From assembly GCA_965279095.1 (NCBI GenBank), contig CBDIHH010000003.1, forward strand, positions 434,001 through 498,000: a stretch of DNA of 64,000 nt, written 5' to 3'. The position numbers and the translations under genes were made by a program. Position 1 is the stretch's first letter. Each line of letters starts with the position of its first letter. This stretch comes from CBDIHH01 sp965279095 (GTDB lineage: Bacteria; Pseudomonadota; Alphaproteobacteria; Caulobacterales; Caulobacteraceae). Positions 48,024-56,857 of this stretch are shown here, piece after piece. Under the pieces are notes generated by a model, which saw only the letters and a program-made list of their open reading frames with translations, was not told the origin of the DNA and did not search any database.

Positions 48024-48895
48024 TCAGGGCCTTTGCCGTTGTTCTGGCCGTCGCCTGGGCGGGCCTGGGCCCCGGGCCGGCGGCGGCCGCCCCCTACCGC
48101 GCCTATGTGGACGGCCCCTACGGCCAGATCCATGTGCGGGTCGATGGCAAGCCGGGCCAGCCCACCGCCATTCTGCTGCACCGGATGGTTTGGTCGTCGG
48201 TGCAGTTCGAGGCCGTCCAGCCGCTGCTGGCGACCAAGGGCGTGCGCACCATCGCCGTGGACCTGCCCGGCTACGGCCTGTCGGACTCGCCACAGCGCGA
48301 GCCCACCGCCGACGACTATGCCGAGGCCCTGCTGCCAGTGCTCGACCACTTTCACCTGAAGCGCGCCGACCTGGTGGGCTCCGACACCGGCACGGTGATC
48401 GCCATCGCCTTCGCCAACCGGCATCCGAACCGAGTGCGGCGACTGGTGCTGGACGGCGTGCCTCTGTTCGACGCCGCGACCACGGCCAAGCTCCTGGAGG
48501 AAGAGGAATTCGACCGCCGGCCGACGGCGGACGGAGCCGAGTTCCAGCGGCGCTATGCCCAGGTCGGCCAGATGGCGCCGGGCGACCGGCTGAGCCCCAA
48601 GGCCCGCCAGGCCGGGGCGCTGCAGTTCTTCACCGCTGGGCCCCACTACCTGTGGGGCCACCACGCCATCTTCAAATATCCGCTGGCCGACGGGCTGAAG
48701 CGGCTGACGGCGCCGGCGATGGTGCTGAGCTACGGCGGCCAGGCCTCCGCCGCCTCGGTGTCGGCGGTGCGCGCGCTCAGGCCCGACCTGACCTACGCCA
48801 CCCTGGCGTTCGCCGGCATGATGCCCAGCTATGACGATCCCGCAGCATGGGTCGGCGCGGTCGGCGAGTATTTGGCCGCCCCAACTCGCCCCTAA
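48020..48895 (+). CDS. Exported alpha/beta-hydrolase-fold protein with Asp at nucleophile position
   Basis: This 291-aa protein has a Sec signal (about residues 1-25, ending AAA). In the alpha/beta hydrolase fold ('AILLHRMVWSSVQFEAVQPL', 'IAVDLPGYGLSDSP') the nucleophile elbow reads 'DLVGSDTGTVIA', with Asp as in haloalkane dehalogenases and epoxide hydrolases. The usual C-terminal catalytic His is not where expected; the segment reads 'FAGMMPSYDDPAAW'. It may be inactive or use other residues. It is closest in this window to the 60.1 kb protein. It is coupled to the double retropepsin gene. Confidence 0.78.
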   Translation: MIRAFAVVLAVAWAGLGPGPAAAAPYRAYVDGPYGQIHVRVDGKPGQPTAILLHRMVWSSVQFEAVQPLLATKGVRTIAVDLPGYGLSDSPQREPTADDYAEALLPVLDHFHLKRADLVGSDTGTVIAIAFANRHPNRVRRLVLDGVPLFDAATTAKLLEEEEFDRRPTADGAEFQRRYAQVGQMAPGDRLSPKARQAGALQFFTAGPHYLWGHHAIFKYPLADGLKRLTAPAMVLSYGGQASAASVSAVRALRPDLTYATLAFAGMMPSYDDPAAWVGAVGEYLAAPTRP

Positions 48896-48896
48896 T

Positions 48897-49095
48897 CCTC
48901 CCCCATCCCGCAGAGGATGGGGGAGGTGGGGCGGAGCGCCGGAGGGGGCGAGCCGCTAGCGTTGCGCTTCGTCACTCGCCCCCTCCACCGCTTCGCGGTC
49001 CCCCTCCCCCGCGAAGAGCGGGGGAGGAGAGGGGGGCTCTTCTCCTCCCCCATCCCGCAGAGGATGGGGGACGAAGCGCCGGAGGGGGCGGGCGG
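48897..49095. repeat. REP-like hairpin cluster
   Basis: CCTCCCCCATCC...GGATGGGGGAGG hairpins occur twice (48899-48928 and about 49049-49075), and between them lies a different stem, CCTCCCCCGC-GAAGA-GCGGGGGAGG. 'GCCGGAGGGGGCG' follows each of the first type. The sequence style (CTCCCCC...GGGGGAG, GGAGGGGGCGGGCGG) is the same as in the 58.2-58.96 kb array. It separates the convergent hydrolase and TonB receptor genes and probably ends both transcripts. Confidence 0.85.
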
Positions 49096-49098
49096 CGC

Positions 49099-51453
49099 CT
49101 AGAACGTCGCCGCGACGTGCACGCCTACCGTGCGGCGCAGGGCCGGCGAGAAGGTCAGGGTGCGGGCGCTGGTGAAGCTGTCCAGGTTGCTGGCGATCGA
49201 CAGGGGGGTCTTGTTGTCGAAGATGTTCTCGCCGAAGGCCTCGATCCGATAACGGGCGTTGGAGACGCCGACGCGCAGGTTGGCCTTATGGGTGGGGGCA
49301 ATCCAGGCGAGGTTGGCTTCACTCTCGTAGATGCGCCCGGTGTAGATGTAGTCCAGCCGCACGAAGCCGTTGAAGTCGGCGAAGGCCGGTCGCTCGTAGG
49401 TTCCCGACAGCGCTCCGGTGTAGGCGGGATACAGCGGCAGGCGGTTTCCGACCGGATTGGCGTTGTTGATCAGCTGGGTGCATTCGCTGCAGGCGGTCTT
49501 GACGATTTCGCTCTGCGAATAGGCGAAGTTGCCTTCGAAGGTGAAGTGGTCGTCCGGACGATAGACGCCCTCCAGCTCGACGCCGCGCAGGTCCACTTCG
49601 CCGCCGGGGATGGTGACGGTGATGGTCTGGAAGGTCGGGTTGAAGTAGCCGACCGTCTGGCTGATGTGCTTGTCGGTCCACTTGCCGGTGTAGGCGGCGG
49701 CCAGGACGCGGATCTTGCGGTCCAGGAAGTAGCTCTTGAAGCCAATCTCGGTCATCTCGACCTTCTCTTCGGGAACGAAGAGGCTGACGTTCGACTGGGC
49801 CAGAACTTGCGCCTGGGCGGACGGCGCCAGGGAATAGAGGAAGCCGTTGAACTGGCTGGGCCGGGTGCCCTTGGCGTAAGACAGGTAGATCGAGCGGTCC
49901 TTGCTGAACTCGTAGCGGGCGATCACCCGCGGCGCGAAGCTCTTGGTGTCGTCCGACAGTTGCAGCCCGCCGGGCACCAGGGTGTCGACCTCGAGGGCGT
50001 CAATCTGGTAGCGGCCCTCGGCGCTCAGCGACAGGGCGTCGGTGAAGTTGAACGTCACCGAACCGAACACGCCCTTGGTGGTCGTCTCGGTCAGGGTCGG
50101 CAGGACGCTGGCGGCGTAGCCGGAGTTCTGGAAGGCGTTGGTCACCTGGGTGTTGCGCTGCTTGTAGTAGCTGGCGCCGATCAGGCCCTTGAGGCGGCGG
50201 TCCTGCGGCGAGCTGAGGCGGACTTCGGCCGAGCGGGTGGTGAAGTGGACCTGGCCGCCCACCGTGCGGGAGTTGTAGGGCAGCACGTCGGCCACGCGGC
50301 CGAAGAAGGGATTGGCCGTGCCGCGACCGTCCTGGAATCCGGTGTCGGTGACATAGCCCCAGCGATCCTCGGACAGGGATCCGTTGCCGCTGAGGGTGAA
50401 CTGCGCGGGCAGGTCCCAATCGAAGGAGGCGTTGGCCTGGTAGGCGTTACGCTTGACGCCGAACTGGTCCTGGAAGCCCGGCTCATTCACCGAGGCGCCG
50501 GGGCCGATGGCGCCCTGGGTGTAGTTGATGGCGGTCTGGCCGACGTAGGTCTGCTGGATGAGGCGGTTGCGCAGGGTCTTGTCGATCTCGCCGCAATAGT
50601 AGCGGCGGCCGGTGACGGTCGTGCAGTTGAGGTCCGCAGGGGCCAGTTGGCCGGAGGCCGGGGCGCCGTCGCGATCCCGCCAGGCGACGACGAAGGCCTT
50701 GGCCCGGAAGGTGGAGGTCGGGGCGAAGAAGACCGACAGGGAACCGGCATAGGTCTCCTGTTCGCCGAGGTTTCCCCCGGTGGCCGCGTTCTTGTACTGG
50801 CCGTCGGTGTGATAGTAGCGGCCGCCCAGCCGGGCCGACAGCACGTCCTTGATCAGCCCGCCTTCGACGCTGCCCTTCAGTTCGGTGTTGTTGAAGCTCG
50901 AATAGGTCGCTTCGACCGTCGCCTTGGGCTCGAAGGACGGGTTGCGGGTGATGAAGTTGATGGCGCCGGCGAAGGTCGAGCGACCGAAGTAGGCGCTCTG
51001 GGGCCCCTTCACCACTTCCACCTGGGCGACGTCCGCGAGGCCGGCGATGCTGCCGTTGCCGATGGGCACGCCGTCGATGAAGGCCGAGGCCGCCTGGCGG
51101 TCGGGGGAGGGGTTGCCGGGCTGCATGCCGCGGATGGTGAAGTGGGTGAAGCCGCGGTCGTTCCGGTTGACCGACTGGTTCTGGTATTTGAACCCGGGCA
51201 CGAAGTCGGACATGCCCTGGTAGCCGGTGATGCCGCGGTTGGTCAGGTCGGTGGCGGACAGGGCGGACACCGCCACCGGCGCCTGGACGATGGACTCGCT
51301 CTGCTTGCGCGCGGTCACGACCACCTCCTCGACGCCGGAACCCGCCGGGCTGGACGGGGCGGCCGGCTGGGCCAGGGCGGCGCCGGCCGTCGCGGCCAGC
51401 ATCAGGGAGCAGGTGGACAGAAGCCAGGCTTTGGCGGTCAGGCGATGAGTCAC
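49099..51453 (-). CDS. TonB-dependent outer-membrane receptor
   Basis: This protein is 784 aa from the GTG at 51453 (GGGGGAA upstream). The signal peptide (about residues 1-28, ending LAQ) is followed by a TonB box-like 'GVEEVVVTARKQSESIVQAP'. Then come the plug ('FIDGVPIGNGSIAGLADV', 'VEVVKGPQSAYFGRSTFAGA') and a beta-barrel ending in the aromatic 'VGVHVAATF'. It takes up an unidentified ligand using TonB energy. The family (Caulobacterales/Sphingomonadales type) is expanded for sugars and xenobiotics. There is no linked sigma/anti-sigma pair. Downstream lies the REP cluster; the operon at 51.58-54.36 kb (MFS importer) may act on the same substrate. Confidence 0.93.
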   Translation of the reverse strand: MTHRLTAKAWLLSTCSLMLAATAGAALAQPAAPSSPAGSGVEEVVVTARKQSESIVQAPVAVSALSATDLTNRGITGYQGMSDFVPGFKYQNQSVNRNDRGFTHFTIRGMQPGNPSPDRQAASAFIDGVPIGNGSIAGLADVAQVEVVKGPQSAYFGRSTFAGAINFITRNPSFEPKATVEATYSSFNNTELKGSVEGGLIKDVLSARLGGRYYHTDGQYKNAATGGNLGEQETYAGSLSVFFAPTSTFRAKAFVVAWRDRDGAPASGQLAPADLNCTTVTGRRYYCGEIDKTLRNRLIQQTYVGQTAINYTQGAIGPGASVNEPGFQDQFGVKRNAYQANASFDWDLPAQFTLSGNGSLSEDRWGYVTDTGFQDGRGTANPFFGRVADVLPYNSRTVGGQVHFTTRSAEVRLSSPQDRRLKGLIGASYYKQRNTQVTNAFQNSGYAASVLPTLTETTTKGVFGSVTFNFTDALSLSAEGRYQIDALEVDTLVPGGLQLSDDTKSFAPRVIARYEFSKDRSIYLSYAKGTRPSQFNGFLYSLAPSAQAQVLAQSNVSLFVPEEKVEMTEIGFKSYFLDRKIRVLAAAYTGKWTDKHISQTVGYFNPTFQTITVTIPGGEVDLRGVELEGVYRPDDHFTFEGNFAYSQSEIVKTACSECTQLINNANPVGNRLPLYPAYTGALSGTYERPAFADFNGFVRLDYIYTGRIYESEANLAWIAPTHKANLRVGVSNARYRIEAFGENIFDNKTPLSIASNLDSFTSARTLTFSPALRRTVGVHVAATF

Positions 51454-51581
51454 GGTGGATTCCCCCGGTGTCTGAGGCCGCCGGGCCGCCCGATCACGGG
51501 CGGCAGGGTCAGCCATTGGCTTCGGATTCAGGCGTCCGATCCGGCGGCTATACAGACCGGGCCGTCTCGCCGGAAGGGCCG

Positions 51582-52253
51582 CTAGGGCCTCATCGCGAGC
51601 CAGATCGCATGGCGAGCACCCCGGCCGCGCCCCGCGCGAACCTTTCGCTCGTCCACAGAGAAGCCCGACCGCTGCAGCCGCTGGGTGAAGGCCGGATGCT
51701 GGGCCGAGGACCACACCGCGAGCACCCCGCCGGACCGCAGCGCCCCGCGCGCGGCGCCGAGGCCCTTGGCGTCGTAGAGGCTGTCATTGGCCGGGCGGGT
51801 CAGCCCTTCGGGACCGTTGTCCACGTCCAGGAGAATGGCGTCCCACCGGGCCGGGACGGCGGCGATGACGTCGGCCACGTCCGCCTCGACGATCTGCAGC
51901 CGCGGGTCGTCCAGGCTGTCGCCATGCACCGCGGCCATCGGCCCGCGCGCCCAGGCGATCACCTCCGGGACGAGCTCGGCGACGGTGACGGCGGCGGTGC
52001 TTGGCAGGCAGCCCAGGGCCGCCCGCAGGGTGAAGCCCATGCCTAAGCCCCCGATCAGCACGCGTGGAGCAGGGACGTGGCACAGCCGCTCGCAGCACAG
52101 GGTCGCGAGCGCCTCCTCGGACCCGAACAGGCGGCTGTTCATCAGCTCGATGGCGCCCGCCATGATCGAGAACTCGCCGCCGCGCTGCATCAGCCGCAGC
52201 TCACCGCCGCCCCCGGGCATCTGCGCGGAGTCCAGACGGACCCAGGGAATCAC
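51582..52253 (-). CDS. Spermidine-synthase-like methyltransferase-fold protein
   Basis: A GTG at 52253 overlaps the thioesterase stop (GTGA) and gives 223 aa. The Rossmann-like SAM-binding loop is 'PRVLIGGLGMGFTLRAALGC', followed by 'AVTVAELVPEVIAWARGPM', 'LQIVEADVADVIAAVPARWD' and 'AILLDVDNGPEGLTRP'. This resembles polyamine synthase-type proteins of unknown substrate ('spermine synthase' in databases). There is no N-terminal beta-domain. It is last in an operon with an MFS transporter, a DUF2188 protein and a thioesterase. Confidence 0.78.
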   Translation of the reverse strand: MIPWVRLDSAQMPGGGGELRLMQRGGEFSIMAGAIELMNSRLFGSEEALATLCCERLCHVPAPRVLIGGLGMGFTLRAALGCLPSTAAVTVAELVPEVIAWARGPMAAVHGDSLDDPRLQIVEADVADVIAAVPARWDAILLDVDNGPEGLTRPANDSLYDAKGLGAARGALRSGGVLAVWSSAQHPAFTQRLQRSGFSVDERKVRAGRGRGARHAIWLAMRP

Positions 52254-52699
52254 CGGTCCATGACCAGCAGGGACGAGGTCGCTGACGCGCAGAGACGGCC
52301 CTGGGAGTCCGTCAGGCGGGCCTCGGCGAAGGCCGCGCGTCGCCCGAAGCTCATCACCACGCCCTCGGCGCGCACGAGGCCGGTGTCGGCTCTGATTGCG
52401 CGATGGTAGGCGACCTTCAACTCGAGGGTCGTGTAGGCCTGCTCGGCGGACAGGCGCGAGTGGACGGCGCAGCCGCAGGCGGAATCGAGCAGGGTGGCGG
52501 CGTAGCCGCCATGGACCGTGCCGATGGGATTGTAGGCATGGTGGTCGGGCACGCCCTCGAACACGACCCGACCCTCCTCCGCCTCGACCAGGGCGAACCG
52601 CAAGGTCACCGCGATCGGCGGCTGGCGGCCGGTCTCGATCCACCGGCGCAGCTGCTGCAGGCCGGTGAGGCCGGGCTCCAGGCCTGCCGGCGCGTCCAT
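52250..52699 (-). CDS. PaaI-type hot-dog thioesterase
   Basis: This 149-aa protein has the hot-dog acyl-CoA thioesterase pattern: 'HAYNPIGTVHGGYAATLLDS' (HGG-type active site with a downstream Asp), 'AVHSRLSAEQAYTTLELKV' and 'GLVRAEGVVMSFGRRAAFAE'. PaaI-like enzymes release CoA from aromatic or stalled acyl-CoA intermediates, which fits a catabolic region. It lies 2 bp after the DUF2188 gene and overlaps the methyltransferase gene. Confidence 0.88.
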   Translation of the reverse strand: MDAPAGLEPGLTGLQQLRRWIETGRQPPIAVTLRFALVEAEEGRVVFEGVPDHHAYNPIGTVHGGYAATLLDSACGCAVHSRLSAEQAYTTLELKVAYHRAIRADTGLVRAEGVVMSFGRRAAFAEARLTDSQGRLCASATSSLLVMDR

Positions 52700-52701
52700 G
52701 A

Positions 52702-52941
52702 TCAGCCTTCGACGTCGGTCGCCGGGCGGTCGTCGCCCTTGGACACCTCGTCGTGCCAGGCGCCGTCCTTGTCCTCCCAGGATATGCCGGTGTCCTCGCC
52801 CGGAGCGCGCTGCTCGCGGGCGGCGCGCTCGGCCATGACCCGGGCGGCGTCGTGGGTGGGGAAGGTCTCGGAAAACACGCCGTCGACCTTATAGGCCCAG
52901 CCGCCGTCGTGCTCGACGATCTCATAGGTGACATTGGTCAT
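52702..52941 (-). CDS. DUF2188 domain protein
   Basis: This 79-aa acidic protein reads 'YEIVEHDGGWAYKVDGVFSE', then 'TFPTHDAARVMAERAAREQR', with a tail 'ISWEDKDGAWHDEVSKGDDR'. The 'HDGGWAYKVDG...F.T...A...A' pattern is DUF2188, a small fold with unknown function. AAGGAC precedes the ATG. It is located 19 bp after the MFS transporter gene and 2 bp before the thioesterase gene on one transcript. Confidence 0.85.
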   Translation of the reverse strand: MTNVTYEIVEHDGGWAYKVDGVFSETFPTHDAARVMAERAAREQRAPGEDTGISWEDKDGAWHDEVSKGDDRPATDVEG

Positions 52942-52960
52942 GGGGGCGTCCTTCTCGGGG

Positions 52961-54358
52961 TCAGTCCGGATTGGGGTCGGCGGCGGCGTAGCGGGCCAGG
53001 GTGGCCTTGTCGAGCTTGTAGAACAACATCAGGATGATGCTGCCGATCATCGCCGCCGCCGGGATGACGGCGTTGCTGACGTAGAGGGCCTGGATGGCCT
53101 GCGGCCCCTGCTGCACAAGCTGCCCCTTGGTGGTGGAGATGTAGCCCGAGGCCGCCAGATAAAGGCCGATGGCGGCCGGGCCGATGGCGTAGCCCACCTT
53201 CTCCATGATCGAATAGAGGCTGGAGAACAGGCCCTCGCGCCGCACCCCGTGCAGGCGGCGGTCGTATTCCATGATGTCGGGCAGCATCGACAGGGCCATC
53301 AGGATCACCCCGCCGGCGGCGATCCCGAGGAACACGCCGCGCCCCATGACCTCCATCGGCGTGATGCCGGGCCCGGTGAACAGCCAGCTGAGATAGGAGA
53401 CGGCGTTCAGGCCCAGGGCGGCCATGTAGCAGTTGCGCTTGCCGTATCGCTTGCCCATCCACACCCAAACGGGCATCGAGCAGGCCATCACCACGTTCTG
53501 CACCACCGACAGCTGGATCTGGCCCTCGTAGCCGATCTTCAGGACGTTCAGCTTGAACAGCAGGCCGGTGCTGGTGACGCTGGCCAGGGAGATGAACTGC
53601 AGGAACTTGGCGGCCATGTAGATCAGGAACTGCCGGTTCTCGACGATCATGCGCATCTGCTCGCGCACCTTGATCGGCGGCGTCTTCACCCGCTTGACAT
53701 AGGGGGCCTTGGCGGTGCCCAGGAAGCACCACAGCAGGGTCCCGGCGATGACCAGACCCAGCACCCAGCCCATCAGCCTGAAGCCGCCTTCCCCCGAGCC
53801 GCCATGCCTCACCAGGGCCGCCGCCCCGGCCAGGGCCAGCAGCTGGCCGGCGGCGCTGAACACCGTGCGGAACGACATCAGCCGGGTGCGCTCGTCGTAG
53901 TCGTCGGTCATCTCCGCGACCATGGCGGTGTAGGGCACGGTGAACAGGGAATAGCCGGTGGAATAGATCACCAGCATGATCGCCATATAGGCGACGACGA
54001 AGGGCCCGTTGAGCGACGGCGGCGTGAAGATGGCGAAGAAGGACAGGCTGCCCACCACGGCGCCCGCCAGCAGATACGGCCGCCGCCGGCCCCAGCGGCT
54101 GTTGGTGCGGTCGCTGGCGTCGCCGATCGCGAAATCGGCGAAGATGTCATAGAGCTTGGACAGGGTCAGGAGCAGGCCGGCGGTGGCCGGGGACTGGCCA
54201 AGGACGGTGGCCATCAGCGCCGGGAAATAGGTGGTGACCGCGTTCAGCAGGATGGCCTGACCCGCCGTGCCCGCGCCGTAGCCCAGGCAGACGCCGGTGG
54301 TGATGCGCGCCATGGCCCCGCGGGGCTTGGCCGGGGCGTCTGCGGTGGTGTCGGCCAT
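52961..54358 (-). CDS. MFS transporter, GPH (melibiose-type) family
   Basis: This 465-aa integral inner-membrane protein has about 12 predicted spans. The N-terminal 'LSKLYDIFADFAIGDASDRT' and 'NSRWGRRRPYLLAGAVVGSL' are the GPH (glycoside-pentoside-hexuronide:cation symporter) signature. The loops 'YTAMVAEMTDDYDERTRLMS' and 'DIMEYDRRLHGVRREGLFSS' confirm it. It probably imports a sugar, glycoside or organic acid with H+ or Na+. It is the first gene of the minus-strand operon with DUF2188, thioesterase and methyltransferase genes, and could be the inner-membrane partner of the TonB receptor at 49-51 kb. Confidence 0.9.
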   Translation of the reverse strand: MADTTADAPAKPRGAMARITTGVCLGYGAGTAGQAILLNAVTTYFPALMATVLGQSPATAGLLLTLSKLYDIFADFAIGDASDRTNSRWGRRRPYLLAGAVVGSLSFFAIFTPPSLNGPFVVAYMAIMLVIYSTGYSLFTVPYTAMVAEMTDDYDERTRLMSFRTVFSAAGQLLALAGAAALVRHGGSGEGGFRLMGWVLGLVIAGTLLWCFLGTAKAPYVKRVKTPPIKVREQMRMIVENRQFLIYMAAKFLQFISLASVTSTGLLFKLNVLKIGYEGQIQLSVVQNVVMACSMPVWVWMGKRYGKRNCYMAALGLNAVSYLSWLFTGPGITPMEVMGRGVFLGIAAGGVILMALSMLPDIMEYDRRLHGVRREGLFSSLYSIMEKVGYAIGPAAIGLYLAASGYISTTKGQLVQQGPQAIQALYVSNAVIPAAAMIGSIILMLFYKLDKATLARYAAADPNPD

Positions 54359-54516
54359 GGGGCGGTGTCTCCGGGGCGTGCGTCATAGAGGGCATAGCCG
54401 CTCCGGGCCGACAAGGCGCGGCCGCCGTATCCGTACCGCGATGACGCCCTGCAATTGGCCGCCAGTTTGGCCCAAGCCGGTCAACGTGGCGGCTGGACAC
54501 AATCGGAGCAGGCGCC

Positions 54517-54999
54517 ATGACCTTCGGACACACCCTGACGCGGATCTCCCTGGCGGCGGCCCTGGGCGCCGCCGTCGCCGTCCCTGCCCTGGCCGACTCC
54601 CCCGAGGTGAAGGCGAAGGCGCAGACCGAGGTCTGGGCCAAGGAGCAGGCCATCTTCGCCGGCCGCGGCCGCGGCGACATCGGCCCCTACGTCAGCTTCA
54701 CCGCTGACGACTACGCCGCCTGGCCCGCCGGCCGCCCGGCCCCCGTGGACGCCGCCGCGCTGAAGGCCGACGGGGCGAAGATGGCCGGCAAGGCCCAGGA
54801 GAAGATCCGCCTGGAGTTCATCGACTTCCGTCTCAGCGGCCCCACCGCGGTGATCTATTTCCGCACTCATCGCAGCGCCATGGCCGACGGAACCCCGGTG
54901 GACCAGCAGTACGACAACACCCACACCTGGACCCGGGCGGGAGACGACTGGAAGATCGTCGGCGGCCTGTCGCGTCTGGTGGACAAGCCCGCCCAGTGA
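54517..54999 (+). CDS. Exported SnoaL/NTF2-like protein
   Basis: This 160-aa protein has a Sec signal (about residues 1-26, ending ALA) and a cone-shaped NTF2-like domain: 'EVWAKEQAIFAGRGRGDIGP', 'YVSFTADDYAAWPAGRPAP', 'PTAVIYFRTHRSAMADGTPV' and 'NTHTWTRAGDDWKIVGGLSR'. Family members bind or act on small hydrophobic or polyketide-like molecules; many have no known activity. It is the first gene of a five-gene + strand operon, and its stop overlaps the next start (GTGA). It is divergent from the MFS operon with a 158-bp gap. Confidence 0.82.
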   Translation: MTFGHTLTRISLAAALGAAVAVPALADSPEVKAKAQTEVWAKEQAIFAGRGRGDIGPYVSFTADDYAAWPAGRPAPVDAAALKADGAKMAGKAQEKIRLEFIDFRLSGPTAVIYFRTHRSAMADGTPVDQQYDNTHTWTRAGDDWKIVGGLSRLVDKPAQ

Positions 55000-55916
55000 G
55001 CCCGCCCATGGACCGGCCCGACCGCCGCACTCTTCTCGCCGCCGGAGTCCTCGCCGGCGCGGCGGCGGCGAGCGGCGTCGCGGCCAAGGCGCCGCGGCCC
55101 CCGTCGCCCTGGACGGGGGAGGGGTTCGTCCAGCGCGCCGCCGGGCGGATCCACTATGTCGAGCTGGGTCCCAAGGACAGCGCCCGCGAGCCCCTGGTGC
55201 TGCTGCACAAACTCGGCGGCTGGGTCGAGGACTGGGCCGCCATCGCGCCGATGCTGGCGCGGGACCGCCGGGTGATCGCCATCGACCTGCCCGGGCATGG
55301 CCAGTCACTGATGCGCGGGCCCCCGCCCTATGTGCAGACGGTTCCCGAGAGCGCCGCCATGCTCAAGGCCGTGCTCGACGAGCTTGAGCTGTCCCGGGTC
55401 ACCGTGGCCGGCTCCTCCCTGGGCGGTATCACCGGCATCGTCATGGCGTCCTTCTGGCCCGATCTGGTCTCGCGGCTGGCGCTGATCAGCGTCAGCCTCA
55501 GTGTCCGCCGGCCCTATTCCGCCCTGGCGGCCATGGACGCCGAGGTGCGCAGCAACTTCGGTCCCCGCTGGGAGCCGATCGCGCGCAGCGGCAAGTCGGT
55601 CGACCGCTTCGGCTCGGTGGACCCGCGCATCAATGACGCCGCCAACCGCAGCCGGGCCAAGGCCGGCGTCTGGGTGCGGCCGTCCGAGCGCGGCGTCGCC
55701 GTGGCGGGGGTCGAGGACTACCTGCCGCGGGTGGCGGCGCCGACCCTGCTCATCTATGCCGACCGCGGCCTCTATCGGCAGTGGGAGGCGGTCGGCCGCG
55801 CCCGCCTGAGGCAGGTCACCGTCGAGCGCATCGCCGACACCGGCTCCTTCACCCACCAGGAGAAGCCGGCCGAGACCGCCGCCGCGCTCAACCGCTTCCT
55901 AGGAGATCCCGCATGA
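54996..55916 (+). CDS. Exported alpha/beta hydrolase, canonical catalytic residues
   Basis: This 306-aa protein starts with GTG; an ATG at 55008 is also possible. A Tat-like leader 'MDRPDRRTLLAAGVLAGAAA' is followed by a full alpha/beta hydrolase fold: 'LVLLHKLGGWVEDWAAIAPM', 'VIAIDLPGHGQSLM', nucleophile Ser in 'VTVAGSSLGGITGI' and catalytic His in 'IADTGSFTHQEKPAETAA'. It is an esterase or lactonase-like enzyme of unknown substrate, probably periplasmic. Unlike the 48.0 and 60.1 kb relatives it keeps the catalytic set. It overlaps both neighbours by 4 bp. Confidence 0.87.
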   Translation: MSPPMDRPDRRTLLAAGVLAGAAAASGVAAKAPRPPSPWTGEGFVQRAAGRIHYVELGPKDSAREPLVLLHKLGGWVEDWAAIAPMLARDRRVIAIDLPGHGQSLMRGPPPYVQTVPESAAMLKAVLDELELSRVTVAGSSLGGITGIVMASFWPDLVSRLALISVSLSVRRPYSALAAMDAEVRSNFGPRWEPIARSGKSVDRFGSVDPRINDAANRSRAKAGVWVRPSERGVAVAGVEDYLPRVAAPTLLIYADRGLYRQWEAVGRARLRQVTVERIADTGSFTHQEKPAETAAALNRFLGDPA

Positions 55917-56785
55917 GCCAGCCCCGCGTCATGGTCACCGGCGGCGGCGGCCGCACCGGCCGCGCCATCCTCCAGGCCCTGGCCAAGGCCGGGGCCGCCC
56001 CCCATGCCTTCCACCGGCGCGAGGAACAGCGGGATGGCCTGCTGGCCCTGGGCGCCGTGTCCACCGCGCTGGGCGACCTCAACGATCCCGCCAGCCTGGC
56101 GCGGGCCGCCGAGGGCTGCGACGTGGTGATCCACGTCGGCCCGCCGATGGAGCCTCGCGAGGTCGAGCAGACCCTGGCCGTGCTCGACGCCGCGGCCCAG
56201 GGGGGCGCCCAGCGCTTCATCTACTATTCGGTGATGCATCCCCTTCGCCGCGAGGTGCGCCACCATCGCCTGAAGCTCGACGCCGAGGAGAAGGTGATCG
56301 AGAGCGGCATGCCCTACACCATCGTCCAGCCGATGCGGTACATGCAGCACCTGGAGCCGATCTGGGGCCAGGTGACGGGGGAGGGGGTGCACGCCATGCC
56401 CTTCGACGTCGACAAGCGGTTCAACATCGTCGACCTGGCCGACCTCGCCGCCGCCACCGCGGCGGTGGCCACCCAGCCCGGGCATCTCAGCGCCACCTAT
56501 GAGCTGGCCGGCCCCGAGGCCCTGAGCATGCGCGACGTGGCGCAGGTCCTGTCGGAGGAACTGGGCCGGCCGGTGACGGCGCGGGCGATTCCCCTGGACG
56601 AGCTGGCCCGCACCGCCAAGGCCAAGGGGCTGAGCGACGACCGGGTCGAGCAGATGGTGGTGATGAACGGCCACTACGACGCCTATGGCTTCCTCGGCAA
56701 TCCCAACGTCCTTGGCTGGATCCTGGGCCGCGCCCCCGGCGACTTCCGTAGCTACGTGCGCCGGCTGATCGCCGCTGGTCGATAG
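55913..56785 (+). CDS. NmrA-like NAD(P)-binding protein
   Basis: This protein is 290 aa from an ATG that overlaps the hydrolase stop. The dinucleotide motif 'VMVTGGGGRTGRAILQALAK' is at residue 7. The atypical-SDR/NmrA pattern continues with 'CDVVIHVGPPMEPREVEQTL', 'AQRFIYYSVMHPLRREVRHH', 'PYTIVQPMRYMQHLEPIW' and 'ATYELAGPEALSMRDVAQVL'. Members are either redox sensors or NAD(P)H-dependent reductases; the Tyr of the SDR triad is not clearly placed. Its operon suggests a role with the hydrolase and methyltransferase. Confidence 0.86.
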   Translation: MSQPRVMVTGGGGRTGRAILQALAKAGAAPHAFHRREEQRDGLLALGAVSTALGDLNDPASLARAAEGCDVVIHVGPPMEPREVEQTLAVLDAAAQGGAQRFIYYSVMHPLRREVRHHRLKLDAEEKVIESGMPYTIVQPMRYMQHLEPIWGQVTGEGVHAMPFDVDKRFNIVDLADLAAATAAVATQPGHLSATYELAGPEALSMRDVAQVLSEELGRPVTARAIPLDELARTAKAKGLSDDRVEQMVVMNGHYDAYGFLGNPNVLGWILGRAPGDFRSYVRRLIAAGR

Positions 56786-56857
56786 TCGGAGACTCCGCCG
56801 AGCGGATTGGAAACCGGCCCCGTCGGGCCTATCGTGATGCTGCGCAGGGAGAGAACC

